The position numbers and the translations under genes are program-made. From NCBI RefSeq assembly GCF_003943515.1, contig NZ_RJPT01000006.1, forward strand, positions 64,337 through 108,680: a stretch of 44,344 bases of DNA. The letters run 5' to 3'. Below the pieces are notes generated by a model. The model was not told the origin of the DNA. It ran no database searches and saw only the letters and a list, made by a program, of their open reading frames with translations. Each line of letters begins with the position of its first letter. The stretch's first letter is position 1. Shown here in pieces: positions 1 to 12,608 of the stretch. Source of the DNA: Streptococcus cristatus. GTDB lineage: Bacteria > Bacillota > Bacilli > Lactobacillales > Streptococcaceae.

Positions 1-1706
1 GTATCTATATCGCTCCATTCACAAATCACTCTTTCTTCAGATTCAATTTCATTTTGCAAAAGCAAAAGTGTTGCCGTAGGATTAATACGAAAAAAGACTT
101 TTACAAATTCAAAGAAGATTGGCGATTTTTCTGTTGATAATTCATCCCATAATAACTTTATTTCTTTCTCAACAAAATTTAGAAGCTCTTTATTTCTAAA
201 GATATTAAGTAACGTATTAACAGAAGATACAGTTCTCTCTCTGTAGCTTGAAAAGCAAGCTTTAATCATTTTCGACAAACTAAGTAATTTTTTGTCAAAT
301 AAAATATATTTTAACAAGTAATTAGACAAACATTGATCAGAAAAACGAACAGCTTTATCATTACAAATATCGACAATCTCCAGCTCGTGAAGCATACGGA
401 TATTTTCAATGAAACTATCTCGATTTAACCCTTTTTCCTGTAAAATTGGTAAAAGTGCATCAATATAATCTAAATGAATTGCTTCAAGAAAAGCAATTAT
501 ACCAGAAGTTATACACAGATTTTTGTCTGTAAAAAATTGATTATTTTCTAAATTAGAACCATAATAATCTTCATATAATTGTGACACATCATCAATAGAC
601 TCCAAACGATTTGAACTGCATGCTACTTTCCCAGCAAGTATAGCAATACGAGCGTTTCCTTCTGAAATTCTTATAATTCGTTCTTGATAGTCTGAATTCA
701 AAATGCCCAATGAAGTTTCAAGTAATTCCTTAATCTCATTTTCTGAAAATACATTTACATTCACAATTTCATAAGAAGTGATTGCTTGAACATTGTTTAT
801 CACTTTTTGAAGTGCATAATCCCTTACTGTAATAAGTATTTTTACATTATATCCCTCTTGTTTCATACTAACGTATCGAATAATATGCTGCAATCCTGAC
901 AATTGATTGGCATCATCAATAAAAAGAAAATAATCTCCTGGTCTATCTAAAAAAAGTTTTAAATCCTCGTATATTGGTAATGCATTACTATGAATACAGT
1001 AAGTCTTTTCATTCTTAGTATCTGCATGATTTTTTACATAATGCAAAGCTAAACGTGTTTTTCCCGTACCTGATGAACCACTAAGTATAACAACATCCAC
1101 TTTAAGATAAGCATTGATGATATCTTGAAATTCTTTTTCTCTGAATAGAAATTTAGTGTCAATTGGAGCAGCCATTCTATTTGCATTGTAACTATTAATA
1201 AATTCATCATATGATTGAATTTGATCTGTACTTATTGATATTCCCAAAAAATCACGTGAAAGATTATGATGGAAAAGATATATATCTTCTGCAAGCTTAT
1301 CAATTCCAATAATTACAAGCTTAATTCCAACATCTTCACACAGTTTTTTTACTTCACTATCTTGCAAGGGTGTAAAGTTTGATGAAGTATGACAATAAAT
1401 AATTTCAGAGATTTTGTCATGCGGAATACCTGTCTTTGCTGTATCAAGACATTTTTCAAGATCATCACTAATTTTTGCAAATAAGTTCGTCCTTTGAGTT
1501 GTGTATTCAACAAAAACATAATTTCCATTTGATGCAATAAAATAAGTATCAGGTGTACCTGAAGTGGTCTTACGTGTACCTGCCTCTCCACCAAGAGATA
1601 CTATGCTCGGATAGCCTGTTTTATATAAATAAGAATCACAAAGATTTTGAAATGAACCTGCATCCAGTTGTAGTATTTTTTGTTTAATACTTTCAATATT
1701 AGCCAC
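1..1706 (-). CDS. STAND-type P-loop NTPase with nuclease-like N-terminus (partial)
   Basis: An open frame of at least 568 codons starts at a GTG (1704-1706) preceded by AGGGG eight bases upstream, and runs off the left edge, so the C-terminus is missing. Residues 1-150 resemble a PD-(D/E)xK restriction-endonuclease fold: GTPD at 50-53 and VEYTT at 66-70, with E-x-T in place of the usual E-x-K. A P-loop module follows: Walker A GSSGTGKT at 210-217, Walker B FLFIDDANQL at 260-269, and an LITVR sensor-like strand at 291-295. The rest is helical and repeat-like with no motif I recognise. This layout matches bacterial STAND/nSTAND conflict NTPases, some of which are anti-phage (Avs-type) sensors; defence is an inference. 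The gene is more AT-rich than most neighbours and lies 20 bp after the chimeric rlmD, which suggests mobile-element cargo. Confidence 0.75.
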   Translation of the reverse strand, partial: MANIESIKQKILQLDAGSFQNLCDSYLYKTGYPSIVSLGGEAGTRKTTSGTPDTYFIASNGNYVFVEYTTQRTNLFAKISDDLEKCLDTAKTGIPHDKISEIIYCHTSSNFTPLQDSEVKKLCEDVGIKLVIIGIDKLAEDIYLFHHNLSRDFLGISISTDQIQSYDEFINSYNANRMAAPIDTKFLFREKEFQDIINAYLKVDVVILSGSSGTGKTRLALHYVKNHADTKNEKTYCIHSNALPIYEDLKLFLDRPGDYFLFIDDANQLSGLQHIIRYVSMKQEGYNVKILITVRDYALQKVINNVQAITSYEIVNVNVFSENEIKELLETSLGILNSDYQERIIRISEGNARIAILAGKVACSSNRLESIDDVSQLYEDYYGSNLENNQFFTDKNLCITSGIIAFLEAIHLDYIDALLPILQEKGLNRDSFIENIRMLHELEIVDICNDKAVRFSDQCLSNYLLKYILFDKKLLSLSKMIKACFSSYRERTVSSVNTLLNIFRNKELLNFVEKEIKLLWDELSTEKSPIFFEFVKVFFRINPTATLLLLQNEIESEERVICEWSDID

Positions 1707-1726
1707 TGTCTATACCCCCTATTGTT

Positions 1727-3379
<1,653 letters not shown>

Positions 3380-3493
3380 TCAATCTTGCGCTCAACTGCA
3401 ATGATACTAAAGCAGGGAATCACAGGATTTTCTACTGTTTATTTCTTTCTTCCTATTGGAAAAGATGTTCACATTTCTGCTCTGCTATTTTCC

Positions 3494-3529
3494 AAAAAGA
3501 AAGGGAAGAGACAAAATCTGCCACTTCCC
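3494..3529 (-). terminator. Intrinsic terminator after the aro-LCP operon
   Basis: On the minus strand GGGAAG pairs with CTTCCC, extended by an AGA/TCT segment past a bulge, and is followed by TTTCTTTTT. It lies about 17 bases beyond the LCP stop codon and would end the aroA-aroK-pheA-LCP transcript. Confidence 0.6.
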
Positions 3530-3546
3530 ATTATATCATAAGAGCC

Positions 3547-4884
3547 CTATCTTAAGCCCATTTGTTTCAATCTTTCTTTATAGGCTTCAAAATCAATCAA
3601 GAGTCCTTGTCCACCATACATATCATAGGTATCCGTCCAGTCACCTAGTTCTGGTATGGTGAGGCGCTCTATCCCATTGCGTGAATCAAGCACCAAGGAT
3701 AAGCCTTGTGACCAAATAAAACTCTGAGGTACATTGGTCGAGGTCAAGGCAAAAACTTTTCCTAATGCTTCAGATCCTGTAAAAAGCTTCGTAGGGTCTT
3801 TTATCTGCTGCATGATAGCGGTCAAGACTTCTTGCTGGCGGCGTGTCCGTCCAAAGTCACCCTCATCGTCCTTACGGAAACGGGCATAGTTTAAGAGCGT
3901 CCGTCCGTCCATGTGCTGGCGGCCAACTTTGATGGTTTGAGTAGGAACCACTCCATCTTTCATGTTCAAATCATCTGGAACTTCCACTTCTGTAACTTTT
4001 TCTCCATCAATGGTCGAAAATTTAGCATCCATGAATACACCATTTGGAAAGAGAGTGTCAATTGCAGTCGCAAAGGTGTTAAAGTCCACTAAAGCATAGT
4101 ATTTAATGTCAATATCGAAGTTGTCCTTCAAGGCTTGGCGTACTGCTTCAGCTCCACGGTGATTGTCTTGTTCACCCAAAGTATAGGCAGCGTTCAACTT
4201 TTGATCATAATAATCATCATCAGTTGGCTCCGTGTAGGAATTGCTGACACCGTCAATATGAATCAAGGTATCACGCATAAAGCTGACTAACTTCATCTTA
4301 TGGTCTTTATTGCCAACGTTCAAGACCATAATTGAATCGGTCCGAGTCTCCGTTGAATTTTCTCCAATTCGGCCATCCGTCCCTAAAACAAGAATATTAA
4401 TCCCATCTCGAGCATCATGGCCATCAAAGTACTCAACATCAGCCGCTTTGAGATTTCCTGGTCTCGCTGTATTTAAGCCTTTGAAGAACATAAAGAGCAT
4501 GCCAGAAACAACCAGAAGTACAAAAATCAGGAGCCACATCAGCACGCGCTTCGGACGAATTTTTTTGTAGGTTCTCGGAGTTTTCTGAGTTGATTTTTTC
4601 GTTTCTTGCTTTAAAGAATTGCGGGAATTCTTTTGACTTCTGCTAAGAGAACCTTTACCCGGGTATTTGGGTAACAAACCGGATGAGTCCGTCTTCGGGT
4701 CTTCTGGCGAAGCCTGCACGGTCTGCTTGGTAGACGTTTTTTGCGCAACATCTGACCGTCCTTTCGACTTTTGGCGGAGGTACTGATACTCCTCTTTTTC
4801 ATGTTCGTTAAGATAGTAATAGTTTGTATGGAGATAATCCAGCCTTAACTGCTCGTGTCGACTCAGATTTTCTGTTTCTCTCAT
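3547..4884 (-). CDS. LytR-CpsA-Psr (LCP) family cell-wall glycopolymer transferase
   Basis: A membrane-anchored enzyme of the LCP family, which attaches undecaprenyl-linked anionic glycopolymers (teichoic acid, capsule or rhamnan) to peptidoglycan outside the membrane. Residues 1-110 are a charged cytoplasmic segment. One membrane helix spans about 114-134. The extracellular LCP domain follows, with LVLGTDGR (166-172), RTDSIMVL (181-188), the SFMRDT motif and the FRKDDEGDFGRTRRQQ motif carrying the conserved arginines. At 445 residues it is long because of the cytoplasmic tail. Its start overlaps the pheA stop by 4 bp, and it closes the aroA-aroK-pheA operon, an order I recognise from streptococci, where the gene is often called psr. 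Which polymer it transfers cannot be told from sequence. Confidence 0.9.
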   Translation of the reverse strand: MRETENLSRHEQLRLDYLHTNYYYLNEHEKEEYQYLRQKSKGRSDVAQKTSTKQTVQASPEDPKTDSSGLLPKYPGKGSLSRSQKNSRNSLKQETKKSTQKTPRTYKKIRPKRVLMWLLIFVLLVVSGMLFMFFKGLNTARPGNLKAADVEYFDGHDARDGINILVLGTDGRIGENSTETRTDSIMVLNVGNKDHKMKLVSFMRDTLIHIDGVSNSYTEPTDDDYYDQKLNAAYTLGEQDNHRGAEAVRQALKDNFDIDIKYYALVDFNTFATAIDTLFPNGVFMDAKFSTIDGEKVTEVEVPDDLNMKDGVVPTQTIKVGRQHMDGRTLLNYARFRKDDEGDFGRTRRQQEVLTAIMQQIKDPTKLFTGSEALGKVFALTSTNVPQSFIWSQGLSLVLDSRNGIERLTIPELGDWTDTYDMYGGQGLLIDFEAYKERLKQMGLR

Positions 4885-5725
4885 CTCTGCTCCAATCTAT
4901 AATCCTGAATTTGAAAAACGGGATAACTGCCTAGAATTTTAAAGGTGATACCAAGTGTAGTAAGCTCTTGGTAAGCGAAATCCACTAATTCTTTCCGTTC
5001 ATTATCAATATCAATAATAAAGAAATATTCCCCTAGGGCTGTTTTAAGAGGGCGACTTTCAATCTTTGTCAGGTCAATGCCACGCCAAGCAAAGGTTGAT
5101 AAGGCCTTATACAAGGCACCAGGTAGATTGTCTGGCAAAGTCAAAGCCAAACTCTGTTTTTCCTCTTGCTTTTCAAGCCTAAGAGTAGGAGTGGTCTGTC
5201 CTAAAATCCAGAAACGAGTAAAATTTTCCTCCATTTCCTGAATATCTTGGGCCACCACTTGCAGACCATACTCGACTGCTGCAGTCCGCGGCGCAATAGC
5301 GGCGAAGGGTTGGTCAGGATGCTCAGCCACAAAACGAGCCGCATAGGCTGTACTAGCTGTAATCTCAATCGCTGCTTCTGGATAATGCTGGCAAATATAG
5401 CCCTTCCCTTGAGCAAGCGCCTGAGGATGGGAAAAGACTTTTTCAATTGGCTTATCTAAGCTAGAAGCCAATAACTGCTGCTTAATGGGCTGAACAATCT
5501 CTGCCACTGCTTGAATCTCAGCTTGATGAAAAAGGTAATCCAAGGTCTCATGGACGCTTCCTTCAATCGAATTTTCCACGGGAACAACCGAATAATCCAC
5601 CTCTTTCCCTTCATAGGCCTTCATCACTTCTGTAATATTTTGATAAGGCACCAAGTCTGCTTGGGGAAAGGCTTCTTGGGCAACATGGTGGGAAAAAGAT
5701 CCCTTGGGTCCTAAAAAAGCTACTT

Positions 5726-5729
<4 letters not shown>
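4881..5729 (-). CDS. pheA: Prephenate dehydratase
   Basis: Converts prephenate to phenylpyruvate in phenylalanine synthesis. At 282 residues it is a normal monofunctional enzyme without a chorismate mutase domain. The catalytic half begins MKVAFLGPKGSFS and holds the TRF active-site motif at 171-173. A C-terminal ACT domain (about 195-275) contains ESRP at 224-227, the phenylalanine-binding motif of feedback-inhibited enzymes. It overlaps aroK upstream and the LCP gene downstream by 4 bp each, so translation is probably coupled. Activity is likely controlled by phenylalanine through the ACT domain. Confidence 0.95.
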
Positions 5730-7541
<1,812 letters not shown>

Positions 7542-7595
7542 TTATTGTATTCATTCCCACTTCTTAGTCTTTTTTGCCTTTCCTACATCATAAAA

Positions 7596-7623
7596 GAGGC
7601 TGCGACAATCGTCTCTCAGCCTC
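7596..7623 (-). terminator. Intrinsic terminator after the dnaX cluster
   Basis: GAGGCTG (7596-7602) pairs with CAGCCTC (7617-7623). On the minus strand CTCTTTTATG follows. It separates the dnaX/small-membrane-protein genes from aroA. The stem resembles the terminator end of the three intergenic repeats described elsewhere, but the rest of that element is absent here. Confidence 0.6.
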
Positions 7624-7689
7624 CCTTTATTCCTTATCAAAACCACGAGAGTGCTAGATTCTTGCTCTAGTCATTCTCTGTTTTGACCA

Positions 7690-7881
7690 TTATTTGTGTC
7701 CTAAATGCTTATCAATCTCATCCATAATCCGCCCCATCACATAGCTAATCTGCAGATTGCGACCAATCAAGATAGCCCAGAAAATAGCCATCAGATAGTG
7801 CTCAGACATGATTGCTTCATTAAAAAAATATGTTTCTAGGGCTGTAAAAGCCGCCATTACTATAAATTGTCGTCTATTCAT
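7690..7881 (-). CDS. Small streptococcal membrane protein, DUF3272-like
   Basis: A 63-residue protein starting MNRRQFIVMAAFTALETYFF, with two hydrophobic segments (about 5-20 and 25-42) and a charged C-terminus. It resembles the small streptococcal family DUF3272, but I assign that from memory and no function is known. The start is uncertain. The ATG at 7879-7881 lies only six bases after an extended -10 (TGCTATAAT), which would make a nearly leaderless mRNA. A longer reading would start at a TTG overlapping the dnaX stop and add 14 residues. It follows dnaX directly. Confidence 0.65.
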   Translation of the reverse strand: MNRRQFIVMAAFTALETYFFNEAIMSEHYLMAIFWAILIGRNLQISYVMGRIMDEIDKHLGHK

Positions 7882-7887
7882 TCTTCC

Positions 7888-7896
7888 ATTATAGCA
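7888..7896 (-). promoter_or_regulatory. Extended -10 element just before the small membrane protein gene
   Basis: On the minus strand TGCTATAAT is a perfect extended -10 (TGnTATAAT). Only six bases separate it from the ATG at 7881, so transcription would start at or next to the start codon. No convincing -35 is at the right distance, which extended -10 promoters can tolerate. Confidence 0.45.
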
Positions 7897-7919
7897 TGAA
7901 AAACCATAAAAATCTAAAT

Positions 7920-9584
7920 TCAATCATCTTGAACAGTGATTTTTTCAGCTAGAAAATCAAAGCCTTCCGGTATCAAACTTTCTTCCTGCTTTTCAGCTAC
8001 TTCTGCTTTATTGCTACGACTTCTAGCTGAAAATTCTGCTCGAATTTGAGTCCAATCCTCTAGTGAAATAGCCAGAATATCTGGTGAAAAGCCAGCAGCA
8101 TTGCTGAGCAGATTCCCAAACATGGTATTGAGATTTTCTCTTTTCATGGTCTGCTCAGCGTTGAAATGAGACTCAAAGGCCAAAATAGCATGATTTTCAT
8201 TGGCCGCGACTGGCTGCGAACCAATGAGCAGAGCCTTGTCCGCTCCTGCCAGACTCTCGATGATTTCACCCCAAGCATTTTGCAGCTTAGTCAAATTGCT
8301 GCGAGCCAAGTCAGGATTTTCCATCGCCTCTTCCAAGATGGCATTGACCTTATTGCGGTCTACTCGATAGGTCTTAGCCTTCTGAGGTCGTGCCTCTGAT
8401 TTCTTAGTTGCTGGCGCTGGCTGACTGCCGACATTGGCTAACTGCTGCTTGAGCTCTTGGATTTCCTGTTTGAGATTAGACAGTTCTTCTGCCAAGTTGT
8501 CAGGAATCTGGTCCAAGCCTGCTTTTTCCTCAGCCAGTCGAATGGTCATCATTTCTGTATAAATTTTAGGTTGCAGGCTATTTTTGATGTCTGTTAAACT
8601 CTTGGTTGCCATCTCAATCATGGCAAAAAGAGTCTCCTGCGGTGTCTTGAGATTTTCCAGAAAGAGCTCGCTGGCATGATGATTTCCCCCACCAGTTTTG
8701 ACAATGATTAAGTCACGCAAATATTGTAGGAGGTCCGTCACGAAGCGAGCCATGTTTTTACCGCTATCAAAAATCAGATTGAGATTATCCAAGGCGCTAA
8801 CTGCATCATGAGCAATCAAAGCTGCTACATAGGCATCCAAAGCTCCTAAGCTGATAGATCCAGTGATTTCTTCAGCTATGTCTGTAGTCAAACGATTTTC
8901 CTGAGTTAAGCTAAGAGCCTGGTCAAGTATAGACAGGGCATCCCGCATACCACCTTCCGCTCGACGGGCAATAATCTGCACACCTTCCTGCTCAAAGTCA
9001 ATGCCTTCCTGCTCCAAAATCCACTCAATATGAGTAATAATGTCCTGCGTCTTGATAGACTTAAACTCAAAACGCTGGACGCGGGAAAGAATGGTCGCCG
9101 GAATCTTATGCAGCTCTGTCGTTGCTAGGATAAAAACCACATTTTCTGTCGGTTCTTCCAAGGTCTTGAGCAAGGCGTTAAAAGCTCCAGTCGAGAGCAT
9201 ATGCACCTCGTCGATGATATAGACCTTGTGCCTGGCGAGACTAGGCGCATAGGTAGACTTGTCCCGAATATCACGAATCTCATCGACACCATTATTAGAA
9301 GCCGCATCGATTTCGATGACGTCTTCAAGACTTCCCTCAGTGATAGCCTGACAGATATAGCAGTCATTGCAAGGCTCGCCGTCCTTTTGATTCGGACAGT
9401 TCATAGCCTTGGCAAAAATCTTAGCAACACTAGTTTTCCCTGTTCCACGTGGTCCAGAAAAGAGATAGGCATGGCTGATTTTGCCTTGCTCAACAGCCTG
9501 ACGCAGGGTGGTGGCTACTACTTGCTGCCCCACCAGCTGCCCAAAGGTCTGACTGCGGTACTTTCGATACAAAGCTTGATACAT
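7920..9584 (-). CDS. dnaX: DNA polymerase III subunits gamma/tau (clamp-loader ATPase)
   Basis: The ATPase core of the clamp loader, which places the beta clamp on primed DNA. Walker A is GPRGTGKTS (44-52), a four-cysteine zinc site is formed by C63, C72, C75 and C78, the DExH-like Walker B is DEVHML, and SRVQRFEFK is the sensor region. The clamp-loader domains are followed by a linker rich in charged residues (from about residue 375) and a C-terminal tau-type region, 554 residues in all. Its ATG shares one base with the stop of the upstream GAF gene (TAATG), indicating translational coupling. I saw no obvious slippery sequence for a gamma product. Confidence 0.95.
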   Translation of the reverse strand: MYQALYRKYRSQTFGQLVGQQVVATTLRQAVEQGKISHAYLFSGPRGTGKTSVAKIFAKAMNCPNQKDGEPCNDCYICQAITEGSLEDVIEIDAASNNGVDEIRDIRDKSTYAPSLARHKVYIIDEVHMLSTGAFNALLKTLEEPTENVVFILATTELHKIPATILSRVQRFEFKSIKTQDIITHIEWILEQEGIDFEQEGVQIIARRAEGGMRDALSILDQALSLTQENRLTTDIAEEITGSISLGALDAYVAALIAHDAVSALDNLNLIFDSGKNMARFVTDLLQYLRDLIIVKTGGGNHHASELFLENLKTPQETLFAMIEMATKSLTDIKNSLQPKIYTEMMTIRLAEEKAGLDQIPDNLAEELSNLKQEIQELKQQLANVGSQPAPATKKSEARPQKAKTYRVDRNKVNAILEEAMENPDLARSNLTKLQNAWGEIIESLAGADKALLIGSQPVAANENHAILAFESHFNAEQTMKRENLNTMFGNLLSNAAGFSPDILAISLEDWTQIRAEFSARSRSNKAEVAEKQEESLIPEGFDFLAEKITVQDD

Positions 9585-10081
9585 TAGGCTTTTTCTCCAA
9601 ACATTTCAAAAATCCAAGTCGTTTTTTCAAGCAAAATCTGAACAAACTTTTCCAGATATTCCTGATCTACATTATCATAATCATCCGTCAAGGCTGAGTC
9701 CAAATCTAACACTCCCAAAAGGTGGCCATCTTTTACCATGGGCACCACAATTTCGCTCTTAGCCCGGCTATCACAAGAGATATAGTTGGCATGCTGGCTC
9801 ACATCGTCTACGATAATCGTTTGCTTTTTCTCAGCAGATTCCCCACAGACACCCTTACCTAAGGCAATATGGACACAGGAAACACCACCCTGAAAAGGCC
9901 CCAGAATCAGCTCACTCCCATCAAAAAGATAGAAACCAGTAAAAACCGAATGAGGCAGGGCTTGATTGAGCAGGGCGCTCGCATTCGACAGATTGGCCAA
10001 AGCATTGGTCTCCCCATCCAGCAAGGCTTCTAGCTGAGCCAGTAAAAGTTGATAATTTGAAATTTTTTCTTTTGTGTTCAT
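9584..10081 (-). CDS. msrC: Free methionine-(R)-sulfoxide reductase (GAF domain, fRMsr)
   Basis: A single GAF domain of 165 residues that reduces free methionine-R-sulfoxide in the cytoplasm. The three active-site cysteines are C69 (GGVSC), C79 (GKGVCG) and C103 (ISCD); their spacing of 10 and 24 equals that of E. coli fRMsr (84, 94, 118). The SEIVVPM and LGVLDLDS strands are also typical. I choose the ATG at 10079-10081 because the family begins there. It lacks a Shine-Dalgarno site and sits seven bases after a TATAAT, so it may be leaderless. A TTG 11 codons upstream, overlapping the hydrolase stop, is the alternative. It overlaps dnaX by one base. The symbol follows family usage. Confidence 0.85.
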   Translation of the reverse strand: MNTKEKISNYQLLLAQLEALLDGETNALANLSNASALLNQALPHSVFTGFYLFDGSELILGPFQGGVSCVHIALGKGVCGESAEKKQTIIVDDVSQHANYISCDSRAKSEIVVPMVKDGHLLGVLDLDSALTDDYDNVDQEYLEKFVQILLEKTTWIFEMFGEKA

Positions 10082-10088
10082 AGAGTCT

Positions 10089-10118
10089 ATTATATCAAAA
10101 AGCCGGTCTTTCAACCAA
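10089..10118 (-). promoter_or_regulatory. Promoter-like element immediately before the fRMsr start
   Basis: Minus strand TATAAT (10089-10094) with a possible -35 TTGGTT (10113-10118) at an 18-bp spacing; TTGAAA (10109-10114) is nearer but at a short spacing. Only seven bases separate the -10 from the ATG, predicting an essentially leaderless transcript for fRMsr-dnaX. Confidence 0.45.
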
Positions 10119-10944
10119 GCTTTTCTTTAATTTTATTATCCAAAAATTCCTCAATCAGTCTATTTACAATATCGGGTTGGTCGGTATTTGAATTATGTCC
10201 CGCCTTATCAATCCATTGAACAGACTTCCCAGTATTTTTTTCATAGGCTTTCAAATATCGTATACAAGACCCTGCACGATCTTCTTTTCCACATATAACC
10301 AATTGTGGACATTTTACTTCATAAGAAAGCTTCTTCTCTACTGCTTCTGAAAATATCTTATATCCGTATCCCGCAAGACGAGCATACCTTTTTTGATCGC
10401 CATCATAAACCATGATCATATCATACATCAGTTTTCTTCCATAGTCTGTTGTTGATACGCTTTTAGGCCCAGATTTCAAAAGAGATTTCCATGGATAGAT
10501 TCTATAAATTGCCTCCATATTTTTTAGGAGCCACAACTCCATAGCTGTATAATAGTTCCTTTGCAGAGAAGGTGAATCAATCGTAACAAGGCCTTTTAAT
10601 TTCTCAGGAAAAAGTTGAGCATAAACCTGTCCTACATATCCTCCCATTGACTGACCAATTATGATTGGCTTTTCAATTCCCTCTTTGACAAATATTCCAT
10701 CTAACCATTTTGCCATATCAAACAAGCTAAAATCGAGACGAAATGGATAAGATGAAGCGTGTCCAGGTGCGTCCCAAACCAAGACTCTATATGTACTTTT
10801 AAAATATTCTATTTGTTTTTCAAATAACCTATGGTCAGCCGTTAGCCCAGGCAAAAAGATAAGAGCACTTTGGGATGATTCAACAGCATCATTTGTCCAG
10901 TAATGAATTATTCCACTTGGTGTTTCATAAATTTTTTCAATCAA
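10111..10944 (-). CDS. Alpha/beta-fold hydrolase
   Basis: A 277-residue cytoplasmic serine hydrolase of unknown substrate. The nucleophile elbow is GQSMGGY, the oxyanion region is FLPGLTADH, the acid is probably the aspartate of CGKEDRAGS, and the histidine is in KAGHNSNTD. There is no signal peptide. The gene lies between fRMsr and a pvaA-like gene and is more AT-rich than its housekeeping neighbours, so it may be an accessory insertion. Esterase, lipase or lactonase activity are all possible and I cannot choose between them. Confidence 0.8.
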   Translation of the reverse strand: MIEKIYETPSGIIHYWTNDAVESSQSALIFLPGLTADHRLFEKQIEYFKSTYRVLVWDAPGHASSYPFRLDFSLFDMAKWLDGIFVKEGIEKPIIIGQSMGGYVGQVYAQLFPEKLKGLVTIDSPSLQRNYYTAMELWLLKNMEAIYRIYPWKSLLKSGPKSVSTTDYGRKLMYDMIMVYDGDQKRYARLAGYGYKIFSEAVEKKLSYEVKCPQLVICGKEDRAGSCIRYLKAYEKNTGKSVQWIDKAGHNSNTDQPDIVNRLIEEFLDNKIKEKLG

Positions 10945-11030
10945 AGTTCAACACTCACATTCTAATTGGTTTAGTATAGTTTATCTCAATTTATTCCTAT
11001 AGAAAGGCAAGCTATACTCAACTCATCTTT

Positions 11031-11633
11031 TTACAGCCACTCCATAAAGCGGATAAGGTACATATTTAGTCGCACCTGCCGTGAATAATAGTAATTTCCA
11101 CCATTGATATAAAGCTTGGGCCCGTAAAAAATAGAAAGTACATTATAGTATGAATAGGTTTTTCCAGTCACATTGCCAAGACTCGGAGCAACCACTTCTT
11201 TTGAGTATTTTTTTGCAAGCTCGAGCGTATTCTCGCCGCCATTTTGCGCAACATAGTCGATATAAGCCTGGCCAAAATTATAGGCCTGAACTGCCGTCCA
11301 AACATCTACCTTTTTCTCACTGGCCAACTCTAGATTGTCCGACAAAGTCTGAATACCTTGCCGAACACTTTCTTTATTGTCTGTAATCGAATTGATTTCG
11401 CCTGTTGCACTCTCACTAGACTGCATGAGGTCGTTGTTTCTTCCCTTGGTTTCCGTGTAGATCATGGCTAGGACTAGCTCTTCATTAGCCGCTGTGTCCT
11501 GCTCGTCCAGCACTTCTCTAACCAAGCTTTGATAGGTCATAACCTGCTTAACATCACGATGGACCTGATAGCCTTTTATCGCGATAGCAGCCAGAATGAT
11601 GAGCAAAATCAATCTTCTGATAAATTTAAACAT
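11031..11633 (-). CDS. pvaA: Membrane-anchored lysozyme-like protein (PvaA-type)
   Basis: A 200-residue surface protein with an N-terminal membrane anchor (about residues 7-22) and a lysozyme-like domain. The AMIYTETKG segment supplies the likely catalytic glutamate, followed by MQSSES and the [14 protein letters not shown] helix typical of the family named after pneumococcal vaccine antigen A. It probably cleaves or binds peptidoglycan at the outer face of the membrane. Its start touches the stop of the nucleoid-associated protein gene, consistent with one transcript from glyA. The symbol is by similarity only. Confidence 0.8.
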   Translation of the reverse strand: MFKFIRRLILLIILAAIAIKGYQVHRDVKQVMTYQSLVREVLDEQDTAANEELVLAMIYTETKGRNNDLMQSSESATGEINSITDNKESVRQGIQTLSDNLELASEKKVDVWTAVQAYNFGQAYIDYVAQNGGENTLELAKKYSKEVVAPSLGNVTGKTYSYYNVLSIFYGPKLYINGGNYYYSRQVRLNMYLIRFMEWL

Positions 11634-12607
11634 TATTTACTTTGTATATCCTCGATATTTTTGATGAGAATAGAGTAGGTCCCGTTGTCGTTCTGGATAA
11701 ATTCCACAGATTCAGCATCCTGATAGACATTATTGGGAACGATCAGCTCTATTCCATTAGAGAGGGATAATTTTTGATTTTCGAATTTCTTTTTCTGGCG
11801 ACTGCTGTCAATCTCATCAAACTTAATTGGCTCTGGTATAGTTTCCTTAACTTGGTCAATAAAGGTAAGTCGGGCTGTCAGATTGCTGTCAAACAGCTCG
11901 TCTGCCAGCTTTTCAGGAGATAATTCGTCATTTTCTTCCAGATTTTTGAAAATACTGGATTTGACCTTGGACTGGAACTGAAAATCGTCTGTGTTAAAAT
12001 TCTCAGCAATCTTTTGAGCCGTTTTTTCCAGAGTTTTGATAGATTTTTTTGGTGAAATCTTAGGACTGACCTGCAAGAGATTGTCAGAAAAATAGTTGAG
12101 AAAGGCGCCATTGTACTTGATGCGCTTTTCAATCAGATGGTACTTGCGAGACTGGAGATTGATGACCAAAGCCTCGTCCGCACCCGTACCAAAGCCAGGG
12201 AGATTGTTCTGCGTCAGCTTGATAGGATTGTCTACCTCACCACCCAAGTGGGTCAGAGTTTCCCGCAGAGCAATCCGCAGAAAAGCAAAGTGCTCCACGC
12301 CTTCCTTGTCAAACTGGACGAAAATTAAATCATTGGTTTTCTGGTTCTCACTGACCGAAAACTCTTCCTGCCAAAGCTTGGCCACCGTCACGGATGTTTC
12401 CAGTAGATCGTCTGAAAGCTGGGCTAAAAAGACATTATCTGGTTCAAAAATGCCTGTTTTAGCCTCATCAGAATAGACTCGCTCGATTTTCTTACGCAAG
12501 TATTCCTCAATCTTGGGAGTAATGTTGAGAAACTTATCCGCCAACAGCAAGTCCGTATCAGCTGGGCTGAATTGATGAATGATGGCCTTCTTTACATAAA
12601 TGTCCAT
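11633..12607 (-). CDS. Nucleoid-associated protein (NA37/YejK family)
   Basis: A 324-residue soluble protein related to the 37-kDa nucleoid-associated family (YejK/NdpA). Recognisable stretches are [19 protein letters not shown], the [14 protein letters not shown] strand pair and the C-terminal IELIVP segment. The family binds DNA, but its role in streptococci is not established. It starts one base after glyA ends and abuts the pvaA-like gene, so these three genes are probably co-transcribed. Confidence 0.8.
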   Translation of the reverse strand: MDIYVKKAIIHQFSPADTDLLLADKFLNITPKIEEYLRKKIERVYSDEAKTGIFEPDNVFLAQLSDDLLETSVTVAKLWQEEFSVSENQKTNDLIFVQFDKEGVEHFAFLRIALRETLTHLGGEVDNPIKLTQNNLPGFGTGADEALVINLQSRKYHLIEKRIKYNGAFLNYFSDNLLQVSPKISPKKSIKTLEKTAQKIAENFNTDDFQFQSKVKSSIFKNLEENDELSPEKLADELFDSNLTARLTFIDQVKETIPEPIKFDEIDSSRQKKKFENQKLSLSNGIELIVPNNVYQDAESVEFIQNDNGTYSILIKNIEDIQSK

Positions 12608-12608
12608 C

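Noticed and set aside
7596..7623. Possible fourth copy of the intergenic repeat
   Set aside because: Only the GAGGCT terminator stem is similar; the two other stems and the linking sequence are missing, so it is called a terminator only.
7920..9584. Programmed frameshift producing gamma from dnaX
   Set aside because: I looked for an A-rich slippery run followed by a stem in the coding strand and did not find a convincing one.
10978..11030. AGTATAG/CTATACT inverted repeat downstream of the hydrolase start region
   Set aside because: The arms are about 30 bp apart, short and without a T-tract, so a terminator or operator call is not supported.
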